DNA from: Sporosarcina sp. BP05
Lineage (GTDB): Bacteria > Bacillota > Bacilli > Bacillales_A > Planococcaceae
Reading direction: 5' to 3'
Assembly: GCF_014282005.1 (NCBI RefSeq)
Contig: NZ_JACFTD010000016.1
Span: forward strand, 1 to 64,000
DNA: 64,000 nt
In this document: piece after piece, positions 54,928 to 63,899 of the stretch
How the letters are laid out: each line of letters begins with the position of its first letter
How positions within the stretch are numbered: position 1 is the first letter of the stretch
Notes under the pieces: generated by a model
What the model was told of the DNA's origin: nothing
What the model saw: only the letters and a program-made list of their open reading frames with translations
The model's database searches: none
Position numbers and translations under genes: made by a program

Positions 54928-54960
54928 AAAGGCTGTCCCAATGTAAATGGGACAGCCTTT
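54928..54960. terminator. Bidirectional terminator between the BCCT gene and rpoN
   Basis: AAAGGCTGTCCCA (54928-54940) pairs with TGGGACAGCCTTT (54948-54960), with A-run and T-run flanks. Confidence 0.92.
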
Positions 54961-55000
54961 TAAGATGGAAATGGGTTATTGTAAATAATTCATTCATTAC

Positions 55001-56311
55001 CTACACCAAGATTTCTTTTCGCTTACTTGAGGGAGGAATTCTCAATTCCTCTCTATACTTGCTAATAGTGCGTCTGGAAATTGTAATTCCTTTTTCAGAA
55101 TTAAAATACTCCGCTATTTTTTGATCCGAATGCGGTTTGAATTTGTTTTCATCAGCAATATAACTTTGCAGAAGGGCTTTCACGTTTGCTTGAGAAATGC
55201 TGTTTCCGTCGACTGTCTCCAACTTTGAAGTGAAAAGCGTCCGGAGATCAAAGGAACCAAAAGGTGTCTGGATCACTTTGTTCGTGGTCGCCCGGCTTAC
55301 AGTCGATTCGTGCATATCAATCTCTTCTGCTACCTCTTTGAGCGTTAGTGGCTTTAATGAAGAGCACTCATTTAGAAAAAACTTTTTTTGTCTTTCTAAA
55401 AGGACTTTCATGATTTTAATAATCGTATTTCGGCGCTGTTCAATGCTACTTAAAAGCCATTGGTAACTTTTATACTGTTCATTAATGTATGGTGATGTCT
55501 TATCTTTTGAGTGAAGAAGTTGCGAGTATTGGCTATTCAACTGAATGGTTGGCAAAGTTCCGTCGTTCAGATAGAAGATAAGTTCCCTATCCTTCCATTC
55601 TACAATGATATCTGGAACCCAATACTCAATTGACGAATCAGAGATGAAAGAACACGGCCACGGATTGAGCGTTTGGATGAAATCGTAAAGTTCTTTCACC
55701 TCAGCCATTGTAATTTTCATTTGAGAAGCAATTACTTTCCACTTTCGATCGGCAATCAATTCTAGATGCTCCCTAACTAAAGATTCCGCTAATTCGTTCG
55801 CTGGGTATATGAAGTTAATTTGTAAGAGCAGGCATTCCTTCAAGCTCCTAGCTCCGATTCCCGCGGGCCCTATATGTTGTAGAAGATGAATACCTCTTTC
55901 AATATCATCTTCGTTAAACTGCGAGTGGTAATTCGAAACATTGTCATGTAGACGTAAATAGCCATTATCATCAAGATTATTAATGAGGTATTTTAACAAT
56001 AGTTGAGTAGGTTCATCTGAATACATAAACTTTGCGTGTTCGAGCAATTCGTCCCTCATATCAATTTTATTAATTTGAACCTCTAACATCTCTTGGGAGT
56101 TCCCGGCAGTATGAGATCGATAATTTGTCTTATCTTCATACGAATTGTCAGCTTCTTTTTCTTTTAACTCAATTAATGGATTTTCCAACTCTTGCTGTCT
56201 AATGTATTGCTCGAGTTCAAAAGTAGAGAACTGGAGTAATTCTATAGCTTGTCTAAGTTCGAGAGTCATTAAAGTAGTTAGTTGTTGTTTTTGTTGGAGA
56301 ACATGTTTCAT
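55001..56311 (-). CDS. rpoN: RNA polymerase sigma-54 factor (SigL/RpoN)
   Basis: A 436-residue sigma-54 factor, the size I recall for Bacillus SigL. Region I is Gln/Leu-rich (QQKQQLTTLMTLELRQAIELLQFS), followed by an acidic linker, the core-binding domain, a helix-turn-helix (LTLKEVAEEIDMHESTVSRATTNK) and the C-terminal RpoN box ISRRTISKYREELRIPPSS (ARRTVAKYRE class). It directs transcription from -24/-12 promoters with an AAA+ activator. ATG 56311 follows GAAGGAGG. Its location beside a sigma-54-dependent operon and its activator makes a self-contained circuit. Confidence 0.96.
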   Translation of the reverse strand: MKHVLQQKQQLTTLMTLELRQAIELLQFSTFELEQYIRQQELENPLIELKEKEADNSYEDKTNYRSHTAGNSQEMLEVQINKIDMRDELLEHAKFMYSDEPTQLLLKYLINNLDDNGYLRLHDNVSNYHSQFNEDDIERGIHLLQHIGPAGIGARSLKECLLLQINFIYPANELAESLVREHLELIADRKWKVIASQMKITMAEVKELYDFIQTLNPWPCSFISDSSIEYWVPDIIVEWKDRELIFYLNDGTLPTIQLNSQYSQLLHSKDKTSPYINEQYKSYQWLLSSIEQRRNTIIKIMKVLLERQKKFFLNECSSLKPLTLKEVAEEIDMHESTVSRATTNKVIQTPFGSFDLRTLFTSKLETVDGNSISQANVKALLQSYIADENKFKPHSDQKIAEYFNSEKGITISRRTISKYREELRIPPSSKRKEILV

Positions 56312-56525
56312 AGTAATTCCTCCTTCATAAAAGCTAATGAAAGTTGCGATTGTTATCAATGATATAGTATTGATTCTAACATAATTGCTAGTATATTATA
56401 ATGATAAATCTGAATTTTTTGATGGGCATAGTTGGAATGTAGGGCGCATTAGGAATTACTTATTCGTCTCGTATTGATGGTTGAAGTTAATGATAAGATT
56501 AACATATAGAAATGGGGGACTAAAC

Positions 56526-56693
56526 ATGCGTTGGATACTAATTATTGTCTTTGCAATTGTGGTAGAGTTTTTCGTGCGTTTTCTAACGAGAAATATGGAA
56601 GATAAGAAGAAGAGGGAAAGAGTGCTCGCACTCATTTGGTTTGGGTTCGGGGCAGTATTACTAGTAGTCTGGTTAATCAATCGGTTTCTATAG
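56526..56693 (+). CDS. Small two-helix membrane protein (55 residues)
   Basis: A 55-residue protein: helix 1 MRWILIIVFAIVVEFFVRFL, a charged cytoplasmic turn TRNMEDKKKRERV, helix 2 ALIWFGFGAVLLVVWLIN. Not recognised. ATG 56526 is preceded by GGGGG with reasonable spacing; a longer in-frame start at 56481 adds no hydrophobic or conserved sequence. Confidence 0.6.
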   Translation: MRWILIIVFAIVVEFFVRFLTRNMEDKKKRERVLALIWFGFGAVLLVVWLINRFL

Positions 56694-56807
56694 ATAACTG
56701 GTATGCCAAAACTTAAGAAACTCTTCATGATTATACTAGGCGATTCTTCACTATTAGCCTTCATGATGAAGGTAATGGGCTTTTATTAGTGAAGAGGTGT
56801 GGAAAAT

Positions 56808-57698
56808 ATGAAGAAATTGATTTTTATAGTGCTGGTAATAGTGTTAAGCATTACAGTTGTGACGAAAAATATAGAAAATACCTTTGAGAATGTAGAGTTA
56901 ACTGTTACTGCAAAAGCAATCATTCTTATAGATGCTGATACAGGTAAAGTAATATATGAAGAAAATAGTGCAGAATCGCTACCAATTGCAAGTATGTCCA
57001 AGCTAATGACGCAGTATCTCGTGCTAAATGCCGTTAAAAGCGGCAATTTATCATGGGGAAATACTTATAAGCCAAGTGAAGCGATACAACAAATTGCAGG
57101 ACAATCAGCTGCCGTCAAGCTAGGAATGACAGCAGGTAACGCCTATTTGGTGCAAGAACTGTTCACCGCAATGACGGTCAACTCCGCAAATGACGCGTCG
57201 ATGGCACTGGCTGAAATGGTTAGCGGAACAGAAGAAGCATTTGTTAAATTGATGAATAAACAGGCGGAAAGTTTCGGTCTGAAAGAAACGACTTTCTTCA
57301 ACGCAAGCGGACTTGATGGCGATTACATTGGCAAAGGGTACGAGCAAACGAATCATGCCTCTGCCCGAGATGTTGCAGTCATTGCACAAAAACTGATTGC
57401 CAATCATCCGGAAGTACTCGACTTTACAAGAATGACGAGCTTCAAAACGGGTAGTGGAACGACGTTGTGGAGTACCAACCTGATGTTGGCAGGCATGCCC
57501 CTAGCCTTGCCTGGAATTGACGGATTGAAAACCGGCTTTACAGATCAGGCAGGTTCTTGCTTTGCTAGTACGGGCGTCTTTAATGGGCGACGTATTATTT
57601 CAGTTGTCATGGATGTTGAAGCAGATGGCGGTGATGCCACAACTCCGCGATTTGAGTTGACGAGAGAGCTGATTGAGCGATTTGTGTTGAATGAATAG
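56808..57698 (+). CDS. D-alanyl-D-alanine carboxypeptidase (penicillin-binding protein, S11)
   Basis: A 296-residue S11 serine peptidase: N-terminal signal/anchor (KKLIFIVLVIVLSITVV), the active Ser in ASMSKLMTQ (SxxK), NSANDAS (SxN) and GLKTGFTDQAG (KTG). It trims the terminal D-Ala of peptidoglycan stem peptides on the outer face of the membrane. It lacks the long C-terminal domain and amphipathic anchor of vegetative DacA, nearer to short sporulation-type enzymes, though this is inference. ATG 56808 follows GAAGAGG. Confidence 0.92.
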   Translation: MKKLIFIVLVIVLSITVVTKNIENTFENVELTVTAKAIILIDADTGKVIYEENSAESLPIASMSKLMTQYLVLNAVKSGNLSWGNTYKPSEAIQQIAGQSAAVKLGMTAGNAYLVQELFTAMTVNSANDASMALAEMVSGTEEAFVKLMNKQAESFGLKETTFFNASGLDGDYIGKGYEQTNHASARDVAVIAQKLIANHPEVLDFTRMTSFKTGSGTTLWSTNLMLAGMPLALPGIDGLKTGFTDQAGSCFASTGVFNGRRIISVVMDVEADGGDATTPRFELTRELIERFVLNE

Positions 57699-57824
57699 GT
57701 TGTTATTATTTTAAACGTATGTATTTACTGCATGCGTTTATAGTTAAAAGAAAATCGTCTAAAAATTTGTACTACTTGAACATGCGTTCTATAATGGAAG
57801 GAATACTAAACAGGAGGCGTTCGC

Positions 57825-58712
57825 ATGGTCGCACTTGTAAGGGAAGAGTCGGAGAAGTATTCAAAGAGGTTATTGGACGTTAGGAATGATCTTGTGTTTA
57901 AAGCGATATTCGGGAAGGAGAAGAATAAGAGTCTTCTTATTTTGTTGCTGAACGCAATATTGATTGAAGAAGTAGAAGAGATTATTTTCCTAGATTCATA
58001 TCTTGGGGCAGAATACGTAGACGAGAAATATTCGATTTTGGACATCCGGGTTCGAACAACTGAAAACGTGGAAATTGATATCGAGATGCAATTGGAGTAT
58101 CATAGCGGTTTTGAAAATCGTATGCTGTTGTATTGGGCAAGAATGTATGTTGGATAATTAAAGTCTGGAGAGGCTTATGAAAAAGTTAGCAAAACAATTC
58201 AAATATCCATTGTGAATTTCAAGTTCTTGCAAAATGACCATTTTCATAGTACGTTTCATTTAATGGAAAAAGAAAAACTTATCAAGTTTACAGACCACTT
58301 AGAAATTCACGTTTTGGAGCTGCCTAAAGTACAACCAACTGAAGAATTGACTGATGAAGATCTATTAACCAAGTGGATGTTATTTCTGTCTGGGGATGAC
58401 AAAACAAAGGAGGAATTAGCGATGACTGACATGGGAATCGAAAAGGCCTATGATGAATTGCATCGGATTAGTCAAGATGAAGTGATGCGCGAACGTGCAA
58501 TAGCACGCGATAAATGGCTATCGGACCAAGCAACGAGAAGAGAGCAAGCTAGGAAGGAAGGTAAAGAGGAAGGTAAAGAGGAAGGTAAAGCTGAAGGTAA
58601 AGAAGAAACTGTTCTTAGCATGCATACTGAAGGGCTTTCAGTTGAAATAATTACCAGGGTTATGAAAATGTCCGAAGAAAAAGTACTTTCTATCATCAAT
58701 CAAATACAATGA
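57825..58712 (+). pseudogene. Rpn/PD-(D/E)XK nuclease family transposase-like gene with internal stop
   Basis: One reading frame of 295 codons interrupted only by TAA at 58155-58157. The first part (110 residues) has the family opening LLDVRNDLVFKAIFGKEKNK and nuclease core YSILDIRVRTTENVEIDIEMQL. The second part resumes in frame (LKSGEAYEKVSKTIQISIVN) and ends in a GKEEGKEEGKAEGKEE repeat and helical tail typical of these proteins. A C-to-T change of CAA to TAA explains the break. An internal GTG at 58212 could permit a C-terminal fragment. Confidence 0.88.
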
Positions 58713-58816
58713 AAAAAAGAAGCCTTGCCGATACTTTTGGTGGGGCTATATCTAATTCTAGGGACTCATGACATGTTATACTATTCATACAACATTCAAA
58801 AAATGAGGCGATAAAA

Positions 58817-60130
58817 ATGATGGAACAAACACAAATAAATAATTGGAAAAAGAAGCTTCCGCTCATTGGACAGATGATAGCACATGAAGAAGTGCTCTGG
58901 CTCAATCCCTTAATAGAGTCAACAACGACTGGTCTTCAAAAAACAGGTGTGACTGCAGAAAACGTCAAAGATGCATCAGACCGTCTGAAACGTTTCGCGC
59001 CATACATCGAGCACGTCTTCCCGGAAACAAAAGCGTCGAACGGCATTATTGAATCGCCGATTACCGCCACTCCGAACATGAAAGAAGCGCTTGCCAATCA
59101 ATACAAAGTAGCAATCCCAGGTGAACTTCTCCTGAAAGAAGACAACGCACTGCCGATTTCAGGTTCTATCAAAGCACGCGGTGGCATTTACGAAATCCTA
59201 AAACATGCCGAAACCCTGGCGATTGAGCACGGATTGATAACAACCGCTGACAACTACACTAAATTCGCAGAGCCGGAATTCCACAACTTGTTCTCGAAGC
59301 ACAAAATCGCTGTCGGCTCTACAGGAAACCTTGGCCTAAGTATTGGCATCATGAGCGCCAAACTCGGTTTTAACGTTACTGTTCATATGTCTGCAGATGC
59401 GAAACAATGGAAAAAAGATATGCTACGCGAAAAAGGCGTCACAGTTGTTGAATACGCTGATGACTACAGCAAAGCTGTTGAAGAAGGGCGTCGCCAGGCA
59501 GATGCAGATCCTTCCTGTCATTTTGTTGATGATGAAAACTCACTCGACTTATTTTTAGGCTATGCGGTGGCAGGGGAACGTGTTGCTGCGCAGTTGAAAG
59601 CGCGTGGCACCATCGTTGATAAAGACAACCCGCTGTTCGTTTACCTGCCTTGCGGTGTCGGTGGAGGCCCTGGCGGTGTAGCATTTGGATTGAAGCTTGC
59701 TTTCGGTAATGCAGTCCGCTGTTTCTTCGCCGAGCCGACGCATTCTCCGTGCATGATGCTCGGTATGATGACTGGTCTTCACGACATGATTTCAGTTCAT
59801 GACTTCGGTCTTGACAATAAAACCGTTGCAGACGGGCTCGCGGTTGGTACAGCGTCTGGTTTCGTGGGCAAGACAATGGAACCGTTACTATCCGGCTGTT
59901 ACACGATTGCGGACGAAACGATGTTCAAGTTATTGAAACTGCTCGCAGACACAGAAAGTATTCGACTCGAGCCGTCCGCACTCGCGGGGATGACTGGCCC
60001 AGTACAAGCTATCCGTGAAAATGTGAAGGAAGCTAATTTAGCAACTACTACCCATCTTGTCTGGGCAACAGGCGGCAGTATGGTGCCTGAAGCAGAGATG
60101 AATTTATACTATAGTATGGCTGGGAAATAA
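58817..60130 (+). CDS. dsdA: D-serine ammonia-lyase
   Basis: A 437-residue PLP enzyme of the DsdA family: [24 protein letters not shown] with the Schiff-base Lys in [27 protein letters not shown] (PLP-phosphate loop) and [20 protein letters not shown]. It deaminates D-serine to pyruvate and ammonia, detoxifying D-serine. ATG 58817 follows AATGAGGCG. It is monocistronic, ending at a hairpin terminator at 60185. Confidence 0.95.
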   Translation: MMEQTQINNWKKKLPLIGQMIAHEEVLWLNPLIESTTTGLQKTGVTAENVKDASDRLKRFAPYIEHVFPETKASNGIIESPITATPNMKEALANQYKVAIPGELLLKEDNALPISGSIKARGGIYEILKHAETLAIEHGLITTADNYTKFAEPEFHNLFSKHKIAVGSTGNLGLSIGIMSAKLGFNVTVHMSADAKQWKKDMLREKGVTVVEYADDYSKAVEEGRRQADADPSCHFVDDENSLDLFLGYAVAGERVAAQLKARGTIVDKDNPLFVYLPCGVGGGPGGVAFGLKLAFGNAVRCFFAEPTHSPCMMLGMMTGLHDMISVHDFGLDNKTVADGLAVGTASGFVGKTMEPLLSGCYTIADETMFKLLKLLADTESIRLEPSALAGMTGPVQAIRENVKEANLATTTHLVWATGGSMVPEAEMNLYYSMAGK

Positions 60131-60184
60131 TTCAATTATTTCCCGGGAAATCGACAATAGTCGGGAAATAATTGCGAGTAATGA

Positions 60185-60212
60185 AAAACCTCACACTTCA
60201 GTGAGGTTTTTT
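60185..60212. terminator. Terminator between dsdA and the YqcI-family gene
   Basis: AAAACCTCAC (60185-60194) pairs with GTGAGGTTTT (60201-60210); T-runs on both strands. Confidence 0.9.
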
Positions 60213-60230
60213 GTCTTTATTGGGCACACA

Positions 60231-60971
60231 TTATCTCATCTTCTCTTTATGTGAAAATGGACATTGCCCTTGAATCGGCTCCACGTCATCCCCAATAAAA
60301 AACTGTTTCCATTCATTATGTTCTGGATCCCCGAAGTGGCTAATATCTGGATGCTTCGGCAACTGGTCCCACACTTCCACGCGTTCACGAACTTTTTCCC
60401 GCGACATGACACCGCCTTTTTCCGTCCCTTTCAATCCCTCGAATATTCGGCGCGGCTGAAAACCAAGTACCATCGCATTGCCTAAATCACGGGTTTTTCG
60501 TTGCTTATAAGCAGGTGTATTGCCAAAAACAAAAATTGGCTCGCCATGAAAACGGAAATCCCACAAGTGATGCGCTGGATCACGTGGACTTTCCGCTGGC
60601 CATTCGACCTCATCCACCCCATGCAGGTACTGCAATATCTCCCAAAACTGCTTCCTGTATTCTTCCAAAGAACCTTCGTTGTCAAACGGCTCCACAAAAA
60701 CGAATAATCCATGCCGCTTATGTGCGGGATTGTCGAAAAGTGCCAAAAATGACTTCAACGTTTCCGGCAAATTGGACCAGTCGTTTTGTGTAACATACCC
60801 ATAACGCAATTCGCCCTTGACCTCTCCTCCCATACCGAAATAACAAGGAAATGTCTTATCCGTCACTGTGTCATGGAACGTTTGGTATTCCTTCAACAAC
60901 CAATCAGGCAAATCGGTACGTTCCGCAAAATCCTCTTTTGTTAATAAAACCTTATCTATCTGAATCAACAA
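60231..60971 (-). CDS. YqcI/YcgG family protein
   Basis: A 246-residue protein of the YqcI/YcgG family: FPCYFGMGGEVKGELRYGYV, HKRHGLFVFVEPFD, DFRFHGEPIFVFGNTPAYKQRKTRDLG and the C-terminal GQCPFSHKEK (CPFxH). A family heme or metal role has been suggested for related proteins, but no reaction is established to my knowledge. It is a single gene, ending at the bidirectional hairpin. Confidence 0.87.
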   Translation of the reverse strand: MLIQIDKVLLTKEDFAERTDLPDWLLKEYQTFHDTVTDKTFPCYFGMGGEVKGELRYGYVTQNDWSNLPETLKSFLALFDNPAHKRHGLFVFVEPFDNEGSLEEYRKQFWEILQYLHGVDEVEWPAESPRDPAHHLWDFRFHGEPIFVFGNTPAYKQRKTRDLGNAMVLGFQPRRIFEGLKGTEKGGVMSREKVRERVEVWDQLPKHPDISHFGDPEHNEWKQFFIGDDVEPIQGQCPFSHKEKMR

Positions 60972-61031
60972 TCCTCCTCCATTTCAATTAGTTAATATAC
61001 GCTCTGATTCCATTGAATACAGCTTCGGCTC

Positions 61032-61125
61032 TTAGGGGATGCCTCTCGCCCTAAGCCAGGCTTGCTTCACTGCCAGTCTTAGGGCTTCGGCTACCCCTGT
61101 AAGGCGCCTACGCTGAATTTGCATA
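61032..61125. repeat. Structured intergenic repeat
   Basis: CTTAGGGGATGCC...GCCCTAAG (61034-61059) is complementary, with small bulges, to the segment CTTAGGGC...CCCCTGTAAG (61079-61104), giving a long imperfect hairpin. It ends GGCGCCTACGC, similar to the right end of the elements at 14518 and 20780. No coding potential. The rest of the gap 60972-61256 shows nothing else recognised. Confidence 0.5.
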
Positions 61126-61256
61126 CGAACTTCAAAATTTCAATTTATATAGACAAGGGAGAAAAAAATGTACTTCAACATCCAGTAAAGTAATGTATAA
61201 ATAAAATCTGAAAGGGAATTTTGTAGAAGACGTCAAAAATAGTTGGAGGATGAAAC

Positions 61257-62108
61257 ATGAATTCCCCTGAGGAAGAAACACCAGCGACAAAATGCCAGAC
61301 GGAATATGATACGCTACGTCGTGTAATTTTATGTCAGCCTAAATTCATGTCTATAGATGAAGTAATCAATGATGTGCAAAAAAAATACGAAGACGAAAAT
61401 ATTAATATTGAGTTGGCGATGAAACAACATAAAGAGTTTGAAGAACTCCTCGTAAAGCATGGGGTCGAAGTCATCAAATTGCCCTCATCCGCTAAATTCC
61501 CGGAACAAGTATTCACACGTGATATTGGATTTACGGTCGGTGACGACATTTTTGTCGCAGAAATGGCAAGTGATATTCGTAAAGGGGAAGAAGAGGCGCT
61601 GGAAGAATGGTTGGACGATGAGGACATCTCGTTCCAAACGACAACGAATAAAGTGGAAGGCGGAGACGTCATCATCGATCGGGGCACATTGTATGTCGGC
61701 ATCAGTAGCCGTACATCCATAGAAGCTGCTGAGAAATTAAATGTCGATCTTCCAGATTACACGATTATTCCTGTTTCTTTTGATGAAAAGTACCTGCATC
61801 TCGACTGCGTATTTAACATCCTGTCACCCGAAGTAGGACTGATTTACCCACAAGCATTTGAGCCGGATATCGTTGAGATGCTAGCGGCAACATACAAGCT
61901 TATTGAAGTTTCCGAAGAAGAACAATTCACAATGGGAACAAATGTCTTATCAATCGGCGGCAAAAAAGTGTTCAGCCTACCTCAGAATAAGCAAGTCAAT
62001 GCACAGATACGTGCACGCGGATTCGAGGTTATCGAGGTGGACTTCTCCGAAATTATTAAATCTGGCGGCTCTTTTAGGTGTTGCTCGATGCCGGTCAATA
62101 GGGAATAG
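61257..62108 (+). CDS. Amidinotransferase/DDAH-family hydrolase
   Basis: A 283-residue member of the guanidino-group-modifying superfamily (dimethylargininase/arginine deiminase fold). Catalytic features: EQVFTRDIGF (substrate Asp region), KVEGGDVIIDRG, HLDCVFNILSP (catalytic His) and the C-terminal nucleophile region GGSFRCCSMPVNRE. Likely hydrolyses a guanidino compound such as arginine or a methylarginine. It resembles the YkgA type of Bacillus. Start ATG follows TTGGAGGATG. Two adjacent Cys near the end leave the nucleophile assignment slightly ambiguous. Confidence 0.87.
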   Translation: MNSPEEETPATKCQTEYDTLRRVILCQPKFMSIDEVINDVQKKYEDENINIELAMKQHKEFEELLVKHGVEVIKLPSSAKFPEQVFTRDIGFTVGDDIFVAEMASDIRKGEEEALEEWLDDEDISFQTTTNKVEGGDVIIDRGTLYVGISSRTSIEAAEKLNVDLPDYTIIPVSFDEKYLHLDCVFNILSPEVGLIYPQAFEPDIVEMLAATYKLIEVSEEEQFTMGTNVLSIGGKKVFSLPQNKQVNAQIRARGFEVIEVDFSEIIKSGGSFRCCSMPVNRE

Positions 62109-62117
62109 AATGATTGG

Positions 62118-62141
62118 AAACCTCACTGTGAAGTGGGGTTT
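62118..62141 (+). terminator. Terminator after the DDAH-like gene
   Basis: AAACCTCACT (62118-62127) and AGTGGGGTTT (62132-62141) pair with a G-U; T-run follows. Confidence 0.8.
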
Positions 62142-62256
62142 TTGAATTTTAGGGGCCATAAAAAAGTAGCCAATAATAATTGTCGGTCTAACGGGGCTAA
62201 ACGCTCAATCGTCAACTAACTATTATCATATAGTATGCTAGGGAGGCAATAATATA

Positions 62257-62670
62257 ATGGAGAGACATAGAAAGTGTAAAAAAGTAGTTAGAATGATTGA
62301 TTTCAAAGACTATGGGAAAAAGATTGTGTGCCAGACGCATATAGAAATTACCCCAATAGATAGCTCTGAAGTTAGCATCATACCAACTGTAAACAGATAT
62401 TTTTATATTCCGGCATCTAATATTACCGTGACGACTGGGGTGACTATTCCTTCAAATCTTTTCTATAACGACGATGGAAGCCCAACAACTGAATTTATGA
62501 TTTTTAATCCAAATGGGTACGTTAATCTATATATCAACGGAGTAATGCAAGAGGGGGGAATGTATAGTGTGAATGCGAATTCCTTAATTATTAATCCCAC
62601 TCCAGGGATAATTCGTGCGGGTACTGCAATTATTATTGAATCGTTGGGATTTTCATCTGAAAAGATTTGA
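62257..62670 (+). CDS. DUF4183 domain protein
   Basis: A 137-residue protein: a basic 45-residue N-terminus then a DUF4183 domain (YFYIPASNITVTTGVTIP, FYNDDGSP, NPNGYVNLYINGVMQEGGMYSV, AGTAIIIESLGF). DUF4183 proteins are common in spore-formers and often associated with the spore surface. Start ATG after GGGAGGC. Probably paralogous to the next gene. Confidence 0.85.
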   Translation: MERHRKCKKVVRMIDFKDYGKKIVCQTHIEITPIDSSEVSIIPTVNRYFYIPASNITVTTGVTIPSNLFYNDDGSPTTEFMIFNPNGYVNLYINGVMQEGGMYSVNANSLIINPTPGIIRAGTAIIIESLGFSSEKI

Positions 62671-62746
62671 AATTAATAGCTGGACAGCCCTGTCATTTCA
62701 TAGAATTTCGCAACTACTATAATGTAGACGAAAGGAGGTGAATTAA

Positions 62747-63067
62747 ATGGCGCTTTTCCTTATTAATATCAACGTGAACGTCTCTGGTAATTCGACGAGG
62801 TTTTTTAATGTATTGGCAGCACCTTTAGCTGTCATCGATGGTACAACTGTTCTTGCAACTACTTTTCTGGATGACAGTGGCAATGCTGCAACTGCTTTTC
62901 CGGTAGTAGCGAATGGGTACTATAATCTCTATATAAATGGTGTACTACAAGAGGGCAATTCGTATACAATTACTGCTACAGAATTGACCTTTAATGGTGT
63001 CACTGGCAGTATATCTGCTGGAACTCCATTAGTTGTAGAAGCTGTAGAGTTAGTTACAGTAATTTAA
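62747..63067 (+). CDS. DUF4183 domain protein (paralog)
   Basis: A 106-residue, single-domain DUF4183 protein: RFFNVLAAPLAVIDGTTVLA, FLDDSGNAATAFPVVANGYYNLYINGVLQEGNSYTI and SAGTPLVVEAVELVTVI. It shares NGYxNLYINGVxQEG with the protein encoded upstream. Strong AAAGGAGGTG site before ATG 62747 and a TATAAT at 62718-62723, so it may be separately transcribed. Function unknown; a spore-surface role is inferred from the family. Confidence 0.87.
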   Translation: MALFLININVNVSGNSTRFFNVLAAPLAVIDGTTVLATTFLDDSGNAATAFPVVANGYYNLYINGVLQEGNSYTITATELTFNGVTGSISAGTPLVVEAVELVTVI

Positions 63068-63340
63068 CTAAACAGCTTTTCAATCGAATCAAGGCCTGGT
63101 TATACAGGGCAAGTTTGTGCATACCATGGCAAACCCTTCAAAAATCAATCAGTTGGCCCCGCTCATCCCCTAAAATTCCCCCGCGATCATATGGTGATTT
63201 CCTCTAACAATTAGATGTAGAAGAAGCAAAATAACATCATTGTGGCCCAAACTTTTATGGATATGTAGTGTGGTATTTGCTTCGACGTTGATGCTCTTAG
63301 TCAATGTTCGATTGAAATTCGATTAAGCTTTCAGCATTAG
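63068..63340. other. Intergenic gap without a supported gene
   Basis: A short hydrophobic frame (LWPKLLWICSVVFASTLMLL then VNVRLKFD, about 63241-63327) ends before the terminator at 63342, but lacks a clear start and ribosome site, so it is not called. I see nothing else. Confidence 0.4.
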
Positions 63341-63341
63341 A

Positions 63342-63376
63342 AGAAGATACTCAACACGGGTATCTTCTCTTTTTAT
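63342..63376 (+). terminator. Intrinsic terminator
   Basis: AGAAGATAC (63342-63350) pairs with GTATCTTCT (63360-63368), followed by CTTTTTA. Confidence 0.8.
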
Positions 63377-63498
63377 TTTTATTTAACTTTAAAAAGATCA
63401 TCCAGAACCTAGAATTGGTTTGATCAGCACAATTAACGAAAGTCTCGCTTGGAAAAGTGAAGGGAATTGTTGAATCGGTTGTTCAATAACTAAAAAGG

Positions 63499-63543
63499 GA
63501 CCTGGATCTGAAACAACTTTGTGTTGTTTTTCAGAACCGGGTC
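63499..63543. terminator. Bidirectional terminator
   Basis: GACCTGG...TCTGAAACAAC pairs with GTTGTTTTTCAGA...CCGGGTC with small internal mismatches. Reverse-strand tail TCCCTTTTTAG makes it the likely end of the small gene at 63577-63717. Confidence 0.7.
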
Positions 63544-63576
63544 TCTTTATTGTGACGTTCAATACGTCTAACAGCG

Positions 63577-63717
63577 TTACTGATCTGAAGCTGTATTTGT
63601 AGACTTTAAAGCATTTTCATAAGCAACCAAAGTTACCCCTAGTTTATCCTCCAAGCCATTTAACGCTGCTAATTGTTCGTGGTTCAAATCCGCTAATTCA
63701 ACTTTAACATGTGACAT
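63577..63717 (-). CDS. Small soluble protein (46 residues), unrecognised
   Basis: A reverse-strand ORF with a strong GGAAAGGGG site 7 bases before ATG 63717. The translation begins MSHVKVELADLNHEQLAALN and continues GLEDKLGVTLVAYENALK; it is acidic and helical with no membrane segment. It is followed by a terminator. I do not recognise a family. Codon use and signals look genuine. Confidence 0.7.
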   Translation of the reverse strand: MSHVKVELADLNHEQLAALNGLEDKLGVTLVAYENALKSTNTASDQ

Positions 63718-63899
63718 ATCGAATCCCCTTTCCAATTTATCCGTATTGTGTCCATTTAGGATGGGAGTATACGTTGATATGTTGGACGAATTGCAGACAA
63801 TCTAATCACCTGCCCTAACTCCGGAATCGGACCTCAGCCCAGTCAATTAGGTTTTGACCTTTGTAACGCCGGCAATGGCTTTTACACGCTTATTTCATC

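Noticed and set aside
62227-62235. CATATAGTA as a sigma-K -10 element before the first DUF4183 gene
   Set aside because: No suitable -35 at the right distance, and the start site would fall within the ribosome binding site.
63241-63327. Small hydrophobic ORF
   Set aside because: No ATG/GTG start or convincing ribosome site despite a plausible membrane helix.
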